A stretch of DNA of 64,000 nt from Thamnaconus septentrionalis (Eukaryota; Chordata; Actinopteri; Tetraodontiformes; Monacanthidae), in NCBI GenBank assembly GCA_009823395.1, contig CM020511.1, positions 16,545,501-16,609,500 on the forward strand. Reading direction: 5' to 3'. Each line of letters starts with the position of its first letter. Position 1 is the stretch's first letter. Made by a program: the position numbers and the translations under genes. Shown in pieces: positions 12,461 to 24,200 of this stretch. The notes under the pieces were generated by a model. That model did no database searches. It saw nothing but the letters and a program-made list of their open reading frames with translations, and was not told where the DNA came from.

Positions 12461-15400
12461 CTGAAATATTCCAGGTTAGCGACATTCACACAGAGGAAGT
12501 GTCACTTGAACTAATATACTGGATAAGTGCCTGGTTATTTCTCAAGAAGGATCAAAAGCTGTAAAACGGAAACGCGAGGCAGCCGGTCTCACGAGCGCTA
12601 AAAAAAGTATCAGGATACAAGCCATTATGACAAGTCCACCTAATGGCACGTGCTGCCACGTAGCACTTCTAAAACGATGCGCATTAGCGGCAGCGCCAAT
12701 GAAGGTTGTAAGTAACACTGCCACACACAAATTAATTAACGAAAACAGCTTCCCGCTGATCGTAAAAGCTGCAATTATCGAGATTAGAAGAAGAAAAAAG
12801 TGGGATGAAGGGCTGATGAGCGAGCCCAGTGTTTTTCATCTTTCAGGCAGGAAACATAAAGAAGCAAGACACGGTGAGGCGTGAACCGGCGATTTATTTA
12901 TTTATTTATTTAATCCCGGGCTATATTGTCAATGATGCCAAATTGCTTTCTTCCATTGCTCCGTCAATTGCCTCTTCATCTCGCCAGCGCTGCGGCCGGA
13001 AAGCGTTTCCCGGTGAGACAGCGACGGCAGAAGTCCAAAATCGTTTGCCTCGTCGTCTCGAGAGCAATATCCGAGCATCGCCAGGCCTGACTGGATGTGA
13101 CATTAGAATAGCTGCGGGATATACAATACAATACGAGAAAATGAGGAGTGCATTATGCAGCCGTGGGAGCGTCGGGGACGGACAGACTACCGGGACGCGA
13201 CGGATTGGATTTGAAAACAAAGAACCTCCACGCGCTTGTCGGGCACGCTGCAGCCTTTCAAATATTGTGCGGCAAGCTGATGATGCACTACAGTGATAAT
13301 TTGCATGATTTCAATCAGGCAAGCGTTAATGTAGAGGGTCAGCCAAAAATTATTAACGACTACTAACCAAAGTCATTTTTGGAGTTCGATTTTTATATTG
13401 GTTAACAATTTGTCGATACATATCCTAAAATCAGAGACAAAATTTACACTCTTAAGTGTCTACACATTGTACACACTTAAAAGTGTCATTTTTAATGCTA
13501 ATCAAACACTTATTTAATGGCGCAGGAGACAAAACAACCATTTGTGCTCTTAAAAACACAGTCACTCAGCTGCTCATATTTGCCAAATTTGCTTTAGGGA
13601 CCGAGGGGAAAAATTCAGCAGAGCCAAAAAAAATAATAAAAAATGACAAGATATCAGTTAAATTTACAGCCGCAGCTACTGAGTGCTTTTGAATTTTAGC
13701 CTTGGGCAACCTCGTACAGCATGAGCAGAAGAAAAAGCAGACGATTCTCATTGGGTCGAGGGGAACTTGGCAGCCTGAAAGTCTGCCGTGATGACGGATT
13801 TTGTTGCACTGTTCATGCCGCAAATGTCAATTTCTTCTCTTCCACACTTGCTATTTTGTGATATTTCATTCATTTACTCCTGCCAGACACACACAGGATA
13901 ATAGACAGGCACTGAAGTGACATTTGAGGTGTTGAATGGTCATCTGTGAGATACTGAAAAAAGAATTTGTGGTATAACTATCAAGTGCACAGCAAACGCT
14001 GTCTGACACGGAGTTTTAAAAGAGGGATAATGTGGTTGTTTGCGCCTGGTGTGTTTACCCACCAGGAAGTGTCCAATGAAACAGATGATCAGGATGATGG
14101 AGAGGATGAGAAAAGCCATGCCAAAGGATATTCCCAAGACAGCTGTCCTGAGGAGGAAACAAAGAAAAGTTTGTTTTTAAGGAAGTTGATGTCTGTTGCA
14201 GAGCCACAGAGACAGTTTGTAGTTATAGAAGCAGATTTTATATGGATCATTTTGGGAATAGCCAAGTTATTTCAGGACCTCGCATGAATGGTCAACTTAA
14301 CGACTTGAGCTTATGAAACAAATTATTTCAAATGACTGCGAGCTGGTTCCTGTGTACAGATGGAGCTAGTTAAAATTTTGCACTGCTAATGATGTTAAAT
14401 GTGTTCTTACACTGGTACACTGGTGGTTTTTGATGATTTTGTGATCTTGAGAAAATGAAGACAATCTTAAAAATGTTAACTATTGCATTCCAGTCTTCGG
14501 TTTCTGTATTTGGCTTAGCTGAATGTAGTGCCAATCAATTATTTGTCAGAATGATGGCAAAAAAAGTCATACAAACTTTGGAAGGACGAGAATCTGCACG
14601 ATGAAGATGCAGACGAAGATCAGGCAGGCGCAGGTGACGTAGTATTTGAAAGCTGGCAAAGTTGTTGCTCTGTACTAGAAAAATAGAAACCACGTCAGCA
14701 CTCAACAAAAAAGAGATTTTAGGTACTTCAGAAGCAGCGCTTGAGCTCTTAGACACCGAAAGTCGACGGGTAATTTGCAACATTGAAGGAGATGACGGAG
14801 GCAAAGTGCAGAAGAATAAACTGTAACAATGTGTTTGTCTGAGGAACAACGCTGGCGGATGTGCTGATTGAGTGAGCGGCGCTGATCTTCTCCATTTTAC
14901 CTCTTTCTCCAAGGATTTGTTGTGAAAGAATAATGATATTCTTTGGATGTCCTCAGACTTGAGCCACTGCCTGGAGCAGAAGATAAAAACATGCAGAATA
15001 AAAATCTGACTCATTGAGAATGGTCAACCAATCTGCTCTTCCCGAATTTGTCATAGCTAAAAAAAAAACAAAAACACAAAAAAAAACCAAAAAGAAGGAA
15101 TCTGATTGGCTGGAGAGCCTGAATAGCAAATCAAAAGGCTTTCCACTGGAGATTAACAACATAGATCAGTAAGATTTTAAAATTTAAATCTTCAAGTCGC
15201 ATTTTAATAAACCCTAAAGGTGTGTTCAGACCAAAAACCTGTCAAGTCGCTCAATCGTAATTGGTTCATATATTGGATCAATAAAACAATAACACATGCT
15301 TCATTGCAAAAATCACATTTCCTGCGGTGACATTGCATGTAATCGCATCGTCCATTGATCTTGTATGTATTCTTATGGTCTCTGGTCCCTTTTGGTCTGA

Positions 15401-18400
15401 ACCAACCTCAACATATGATATCAATGTCAGTTTTGTCCTCACTTTTGAGAAGTGATCCCATCAAAGGTCCTGATCATCCTCTCGTTGAGTTCCTCCTCAA
15501 ACCGCTTCTTCTGAGACTTTGTCCTTTAAAAAAAATACAATAAAAAAATGGTATAAAAGAAGAGACAGAATTCAATTCAGAGTTTAATTGGATTGTTCAC
15601 ACCCATCAAAGCCCTCAGCAGAGGTCTGGTCTTATTAAATGCGTTGCCGTCTGCCTCCGCTCTGCTTAGGATGAGCGGGGGATCGTTCCTGCCAAAATTG
15701 TGCGGGAGCTGTTAGAATGAGCAGCTTGCCTCTCTGATCTCCTCTGGAAGTGATACTGGCCCATCGGCACATCCTAGACACGGAGCAGAAGGGGGAAGAG
15801 ACGGGTTACAAGCTACAGCTGCTTTCCCCGGCCACTTAGATCACAACATGTGTGAGAAACATTTAACGCACAGCAGTGGTGATCTTCCCGTTTTCATTAG
15901 TCATGCTGTCCCGGTGGTGCAGGTTGGCGAAAGGCTTGGCTGCCCCCCAGGACTCCAGGTAGCGGGTCATCCGGACCGATGCTCTCATCTTGGCTCCATA
16001 TAGTGTGGGTCTGGGACGGTAATGGTGCTGTGGGCTGCAACGCTCCACCTGGACGGACATCAAGAGCCTCCTTTTAATTTCAGCCATTCTGAGTCTGATG
16101 GGTATTTTAGTGCACGAGTCACATGGGCTCAGTACCTTCGGGTTGACGACCAGATAGGTGACGACCCCGTGCTCCTTCAGGTAAGGATCTCTTTCTTGAC
16201 CTTCTCCATCTTCCACCTTATAGGCACCGTTCAAGTGCTCCAGCGTCACCGAGGTGATGTGGACTCGCCTGCCAAACGAAACAGACCCGCTATGGATCGA
16301 CCGCAACTCAACCAATCACACTCGTTCGTGTCGGTGCTTACCCGGGCACACCCCCAGCCTCCATGTGATTGGCCAGCGTGACATCATGTGACCAGACGTC
16401 ATACTGCCATTTCTGGAGGCCGATCACGCCGCACAGGACATTTCCGGAATGCACACCGACACGCATGCTGATGTCGACCCCGGTGGCGTCTCGCACCTTC
16501 CTGTCATATAGGAAGAAACAGGTTTTGATTATTTTGATCATATTTGACTAGAAAAAAAAATTTGTAATTTCTAAGTATAATGTGTATTTACATTAAAAAA
16601 AAAAAGACTAGAGAAAATGAACAATAACTGATAGCAATGATAGCACTGATAACTTTTTTTTTATCAGTGCTTTCAATACTAAATCCACAGTTGGAGCAGA
16701 CGGGTTGGTAAAGAGGATCTAAAACTAAACAAAAATGCAGCTTCTATCTTGGAAAAAAAACAACAAAAAAAAACAAAACAAGAAACGTTGTTGATACGGC
16801 ACTATAAATAAATAAAGAGACCTGACAGGATCTGTCTTGATTTTTTGAACGAGACATTAATGCTAAAATTGTGCTGGGAGTTTGGAGAATAACAGCGTTG
16901 CAGACTCAGCTGGCAGGGGCTGGTATACTTCAATTATTTATTTGGCAAAAAGCTTCAGCCTTCTAGCTTGCAGGCATGTGACTGTCTAAACACAGAAAAG
17001 TCCAAAACTGGAGAGTGAACACAAACACGCTGCACATCCGTCCATTACAATGGAGCGAAAAAAAGATGTGCAGGAGTGGAGACTTAACGAGTGGAGGTTA
17101 ACGAGGGCCAGGTGCAGCTAATCAGGCCAATCAAAGCAGAGGGACGAGAGAACGCTCACAAAGACTAAGCAAAGCTGAGAGGAAATGAACCAGGCCCTAG
17201 ACCCAAACAAAGGAAGTAACAAAGAAAAACCAGATCCATGAAAGACCATCACATTTACTCACAGCCCGCAGCAAAACAAAATCTGAACCAAACAAGACCA
17301 GTTTGTTGAAGACCGGTGTACAGTAGATAGTCAGAATTATTAGAATGTTGGACAAAACTGAAACCTTTTGAAGGCAAATCATGTTTTCCATCTTTTTAAA
17401 TTTAACTTGTGTTGTATAGTCATTAATAATGACCCAGCTGGGTCTGAAGACTCTTGTATCTATCAATTTAACCACAATTACACCCGTCAATGGGTGACAA
17501 GTAATTTGGCTTCACCGGTGATGGAACATGATTGTGACACTGACAGTGAAAGAGGTCCAGGACAATGACTTAAATCTCCTCTTAATGGCCCTATTCTTTG
17601 GTTTTCATGATGACTTTGTAGACGTTTGAGGTTATTTCAACGGCCAGTTCAAGCTCAAAGACCAAGTGTTTGTCGCCACTGTCGTTGATAAGAGAATCTA
17701 TAAAATGCAGTCTCTTGCTTAAGCGTTCATAATTTGAGCTCTGAGATGCGCTTCAAGGTCCTGCAAAATAAATAAAAAAAATTCTAAAAAAAAAAAGGAA
17801 AGAAAACAAATAAAAGTGTACCAGTGTTCCCTACAGTGAATGAGTTGCTGAATTAGCAGGAGTGAGCAGTGTAAACTGGCACTTACTTGATAGCCTCACA
17901 CATGTCCAGGCCCATCTTCACACAATTCTTAGCGTGGTTGGGCAGAGACTCCGGCAGACCAGACACACAGTAGTAACAGTCGCCGAGGATTTTGATGCGC
18001 ATGCACTCGTTTTCCTGCACAAGAGCAAACGCAAAAAAAACACAGGCTTGAACCACAGCGTCAAGCTAACGCGAGCGTGTACATTTATTCATTGGGCAGC
18101 TACAATGGGATGGCAAAACTCGATAGTCACTTTGGAGTGGCAGCTGGAGTGAAGATGTGTTTATTTCAGCATTAAACTGAATCTTGTTCTGTCAGGATGC
18201 ACTTGCCATTGCTTGATACGGTGTTGCAGATCAAATTTTTTACCTTGGCAATTTGATCAAATTTGCCAAACAGCTCGTTCAGCATGTGCACCAGCTCTCC
18301 AGGCGAACAGTCGCTGGCCAGCTGTGTGAATCCCACAATGTCAGCGTACAGAATGCTGGAGATTGAAAAACAAATTCCACTTTTAGACAACTCTTGCAAC

Positions 18401-19126
18401 AATTAAAGGGGTGTTAATGTGAAGGTAACTTTGTGTACCAATACAACATGCCTGACGTTAGTGTGCCGCTGGACATAAAGGTTGTGGAAATTGTTTGTGT
18501 TTTCCATCTGGCCAAAGTTTGGACCCTTCAGTCTCTGGATGATCTCTGCTTTCATCACCCGGGCGATATGAGCCGGCAGCAAGGATAACAGGAGACGCTC
18601 CTGACGGCAAACAAGTGGAGAAAAGGAGAAATGTGACAAGAAATACAAGCAGGGTTCAACACTGAGGAGTGTCATGGATGAAACAATGTAATTCAGACCC
18701 ACAAGGAAATGATTCTTCACAAGGAATCGATAACTTAAATTCACTTCATTCACTGTGTTCATTTAGTTTGGTGACTGTGGCATCTTCAGTGTTTCCTAAA
18801 GCAAGGCACTTTGCCACCCCAGGTTGCACCTACTGACTGCATATGTGTGAATGAATGGTTAGGCATCCTAGTGGCTCATATAAAACAAGATTCCATTGGC
18901 CAACTTAAATCGAGGATTCCCATGTACTTCTATAAAAAGAGGCTTTCTATTCGCTTGTATAGAGCGAGGCTTCCTATTGGTCAGTACAAATCGAAGATTC
19001 CCATTGGCTCTTATAAAACCTTCCCATTAGTAAGGATTGCTATTGGCTCCCCCAATGAGAGGAGAGGACCTGAGGCTTCAAACTTGTGGAACTGCACAAG
19101 TCAGGTACAAACTGGGGGATTGAAGA

Positions 19127-19170
<44 letters not shown>

Positions 19171-21180
19171 CCTCTCCCTCTCTCCCTCTCCCCCTCTCCC
19201 TCTCTCTCTCTCTCGCTCTCTCTCTCTCTCGCTCTCTCTCGCTCTCTCTCGCTCTCTCTCGCAAACACTTAATGTTTGCATGTGGGTATTATTGTGAACA
19301 AATTACCTTTATTAGACAGGGGCAGACAAGTAGCTGTCATTAAGCAACTCGGCTCATTAACACGTTGGAGGGCTAAACGAAGGTTAATTAGGCACTACAC
19401 AGTGTCGGTTTACTTAAAGTAACCACGGATGAAACTGTTGTTAAGTTCCTGTACCCCCATCCTCCAACCCTCTCACATTTATTTGGTGGCAAATTAACAG
19501 CTCAGTTATTCTGCTGAGGGCACTGTGGGGATTATGCTGAGCCAACCTGTCCTGTAATTAGCAAATAAAACCACTTTAAGGGTGACAGGGAGTTCAACAC
19601 GGCAGGATGAAAAAAAAACGAACAACAAAAAAAACACTTAATTAAACCAAAGGCACCTCCAAGTCGACAAGTTTCCGCACCATTGATCGTCTCCCTGCAC
19701 CCGTGCAGAGGTTCACAGGGTTCAGGGTGCTGCTGACAAACAGCGGCAGCGCTTTGAGCACATGATGAAACACTGTAGTCACCCCCCACCCCACCTCCAC
19801 CACCACCACCAACCAGCAGCAGTCCCAGCACTCCACCCTCCCCGTGCACCACTCACACCGAAAATGCACGCGCTCGCTGCGCCGCAGGGTACTCCGGATG
19901 AAAGCACGCTGCAAACGGCATATATGATGAGCGCCTGAGAGACATGTGTCCCCTGCGCTGCTTCGCACAGTCGCTGCCATCTGTCGCAGGCAGGCAGGCA
20001 GCGGCCGTGGCGCTCTGGGGGCCACTGCGATACGCTCCACCCGTGGCATTTCCAGGCTCTTCTCGCAGCGCTGTTGGAACAGCACGAGATGAATTCACCG
20101 CGGGGATCACCGACCAACCCCCGAGGCTTTCATGACAGCATCTGCACTCGCCAATGTCCAACTGGGTGGATGCATTGAAAAAAAAAAAATAAAAAATCTG
20201 AATTTCTGCAGGTGTTTGAAAAGCTTAAAAATCCCATGAGATCGCAAAGCTTGGACAGGGATGAGCTTTAATCAAAGCACTGCCAGTTTCTGCAGGAAGA
20301 CACAGGTTTGTTGCCACTGGCATCAAATTAGGTTGCTGCACCTGGTCTGGACTACACACAGCTCTTGTGTATGCTTTTTCAAAAAAAAAAAAAAACACCC
20401 TCAGTATTTTACGACCTTTAAGTACATGTTAAAGCTTTCTGAAGGGTTTAAATGATGGGACCAAACCTGCCAAGTTGGACCTCACATCTATTAAAACTTA
20501 AAGGAAATTCAAGTCAACCAATGGGGTAAAAAACACCCTATTGGTCAGCTTGAATTGCTACTAGCAAGTAATGACATGAACTGCTCGACTGCCTCTTGAC
20601 CCTTGCCAACTCCAGTGAGAGGCAAAGAGAAAAGATTTTTTTCTCTTTGCCTGTTTTATGAGACAGCTTTGTGGTGCTATATTAAATTTGGTGCAGGTAA
20701 ATGATGCAATTGCAGATGTTTTCAATCACCATTTCGCGCAGCAGCCCTTGGATGCCGCTCAGCAACGCTGAGAATTCAGCACCTGCAATTTTAACTCCAG
20801 GGACACAACATATTCAACACACTGAGGTCATTTACAATTTTCAAAAAAAACAAAAAACAAAAAAAAACACGCACACAGTTTCCTTCACAAATACTCTGTG
20901 GACTCGTTTCTCCTCCAAACCCAAAGGAATCAGGCACCAAGAGTTCGGCAGAGAGACGAGAAATGTCGCTTCATCATTCATTAATTTAAAGATAAATAAA
21001 TAAATGAATAAAATCAATAATCAGATTCTCCCGCCTGGCTGAACGCCTCTAATTATCAAGTGTTTCATCGAGTAGATTTAATTCCTGTGCACATCATTAC
21101 AATCATGATCAGCACGGCCCCAGTACGCTCATTCATCCGTGAAGATCCATTCCCCCCCGTCATTACTCTCTCTTTCGTTG

Positions 21181-21265
<85 letters not shown>

Positions 21266-24200
21266 GCCAGCTCCACTCTCACCAGGTCACTGCTCGCTCA
21301 TTGACTCCAGTTTACCTGCTGCCGCTTCTCAAATTCCAGCTTAATTGGAGACTTGATGCAATTGCAGGTGTCCTGATAGGTCTGCTTCAGCGCCAGCTCC
21401 ATCAGATGCTTGTGATACGCTCCTGCCATGTTGCCGCACAGGAAGATGATGATATTTGCAAGAATCTGCAGTGGAGACAGGGAGATTTTGTGCCTTTGAG
21501 TCGGGTTATACTGCATCTTCAGGTCCAATATTATATCCTTTATACTGTGCAGTGTAGAAATCTTGCATCAAATTCCACCCTGTTCAAAAAAAAAAAAAAA
21601 AAGGATACCAAGAAAACGAACTTGTCCCTCTGTTTACAGGCTCCCACCCAAAAAGCTTAAAGATAAACATGAGGCTTTGTTGGACGTTCCACATGGTTGA
21701 AACAACCGTAAAGAGAAGAATAACTAGGTGCTGTCACTGACAGTCTCTGTATCAGTGACAGGTACTAGTGCCCTTTGTGACATCACAATAACATTATGTC
21801 CAGAATTTGGCATTCTCGTTTTGCACAAACTTCCTAAAAAGTGGACAAAGCAAATAGACTTTTCTCATTTCTCCTCTTTGGAGCACTTTGATCAAGTGAT
21901 TTCTGATATTTGGTCTGTTCTTGTCCAATGAGATGTTGATTCAAGGTGCTTGATTGTTTTTTTCCAAAAGGTAGGAAACTGAGAAATTAAAGGAGCCCTA
22001 TTAAGACCAATTTTTTAGATTTAATACATTTTGGCAACCCACTTTTGACAATAACCAAGGCTGGTTTGGTCAAACAACTCCTAGTTTGAGCTGTACAGGC
22101 CTGACAAAACAGCCCTTTTTCTCACTTATCCTGAAGAGGTTGTTTTGGCTCTCGTCCTCTTCGCTCTCATGCAGCATTGCCTCAACCACATAAAAAAAAA
22201 AAAAAAAAAAGTCTACAGAGGCGTTACTATGATAATCAGGTCAGCTTCTTACATGGAAAGCCTCGAAATCCACACAGCTCATTTCAGTGCAGTGACAGAA
22301 AAAGCCAGCCCATATAGAAATAGGCCAGCTGTCATGCCAGCAATGCAAAAACCATGTTAAAAAAAGATCTGTCATTGATAATAGTACCCCTTTGAATGTT
22401 TCACTGAAAGGTAAACCATGGCAGATATAAATAAAGTGTTTCACAAAAAATAAGCTCTTCAGCCACAACTAACAAACAAACATTTCAAGACCACAAGAAA
22501 CATGTCTGAAACTAAAATAGAAATTCATTCAAAATGATTTAAAAAAAAAAAAAAAAAAACTAGAATTTTGTGAGAGCCTCCATCATACATATTTCACCTG
22601 AGGAACTTATTATGTTTGAGAGCTACAGTATGCAAATTTCTTGATGTGCCAAGAGGGGGAAAACAAAAAACAGCAAGAAGCTTGCACTTTCTGGCACTTT
22701 TTTTCAACAAGCAGCAAGTAAACATACTCTATTCAAGTCCACATGTTTCTCACAGTGCAGTGACAGGGAATCGACACAAGGTCAGTGCAATTACTTCTAA
22801 AAACCTTTCATATCCGAAGGAAAAGCAACATTTCCCATCAAATCAACCCCCCTCAACCTAGTCACGCAATGCAACTTGTCGTCTGAAACGAAACGTGCAG
22901 CACCTTTATTTGTTTTCATCTGGGGCCGTTTTCATTTACATTTCAATTTTCATTTGCCGTCCATGTATCCCTTATGGCAGCTCTGCACAGGGAAGCTCTA
23001 TTAGACTCCATTATGCTTGGACATGGCCCAGTGATGCCACTTGAATGTATGACCTAGACAGAGTCAGTAACCTTGGATCTTTTTTCTATACCTTCTAAAG
23101 CACACCGACATTCCCTGCCTATTGCATAAAGCCATTTTTGCTGCTACCTTGGCTCTTCTTCCGCATGCGCATCCATTTGCTATGGTTCTTCAGTCTTATC
23201 TTGTTTTGCCAACATCCCCTTTTCTCTTGCGCTCATTGTCTTTCTGTCCGGCATGTAGTAACCGTGTCAGCGTACCGACCACTATCTGCGCTCCTGACCT
23301 GTCTGACACGAATGTGGCCAACAGATTTACATTCTAGCCCCGGGAGAATAAGCTTGTGACCTTTCCGCGCAGAGAACCAAAGTTGTGGGAGGACCGAGCA
23401 ACTGCCTTGCATACATTTGGTGAAGCCGAGAAACGGGGGAGACATGAGGCTGAGCTGAAAGATTTATATTATTCCTTTCACATACAGAAAGTCTTCAAAA
23501 ATTGGTTTCTATTAAGGCTGGAGCTCCAGTCAAGAAATACACAGACAACTCCCAATATATGCACATTTAAATATATATTTTTTTATATTGAACTCAAAAG
23601 TGTGAATACATAATATATGAGAGAGCTCTTCTATTCACTGTGAATAGGGATGGTGTGCTCGTTGCTTATCCTGCACATCTCCGGACACGATCGATCCTGT
23701 TTCAAATTGTTCTCATCATGTTTTTTTTTTTATTATTAAAAGTGACGAGCAGAGAAGTCCAAGCATGTATTTACAGGATGATATTCACAACACTTTCAGA
23801 GGGTTTAGGTGCAGTTACTGTAGGTTTATATGGACAGGTATGCATCAGGCAAGTCTGAATATTGGGGGAAGCAAGGGTATTGTTGTTTTCCATTCCCACC
23901 CAGAGTTTAGACTGGCTCAAGATTTCTGCCTCACTGTCCTCAGTAAGAACAAGAAGAAGACCTTCACTTCTAACAAACTGGTCTCAGATCACCCACCCAC
24001 CTCCACTTCACCACCCTACCCAGCACCCCCAACTCCACACCGAGAATAATTGGCTTCGTGGGAGCGCAGAGTAGACCTGCTCTAGATTTAATTTGTCCTG
24101 AGGTAAAACCTACAACTACAAAAAAAAAAGAACACAAGCCAAATATTTAATTATTTTGCAATGCAGCTGTATATCCCCTGAAGAGGCTTATTGTATGTGA

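Larger units (their letters stand above)
18601..21315 (-). other. adcy2: adcy2 intron 4
   Basis: About 2.7 kb and repeat-dense: a degenerate 27-bp tandem repeat at 18850-19070, a CT array at 19131-19262, a GC-rich block at 19780-20120, a 22-bp-arm inverted repeat at 20506-20556, and a CA array at 21182-21263 close to exon 4. Confidence 0.85.

Noticed and set aside
12829..13296. 155-codon plus-strand ORF over the CpG-rich patch in intron 15
   Set aside because: GC-rich sequence has fewer stops by chance; no domain or conserved motif is visible.
18437..18449. GT donor a few bases beyond the GC site of exon 5 (CAT|GTTGTA)
   Set aside because: It would add AGG CAT and break the phase with exon 6, destroying the invariant [10 protein letters not shown] motif.
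18811..19272. 153-codon plus-strand ORF with repeating KSRIPIG-like peptide and a Ser-Leu tail
   Set aside because: It is a translation of a tandem repeat and a CT microsatellite inside adcy2 intron 4; there is no family homology or gene signals.
21139..21660. 173-codon plus-strand ORF with poly(His-Thr)
   Set aside because: It is CA-repeat translation plus the antisense of adcy2 exon 4.
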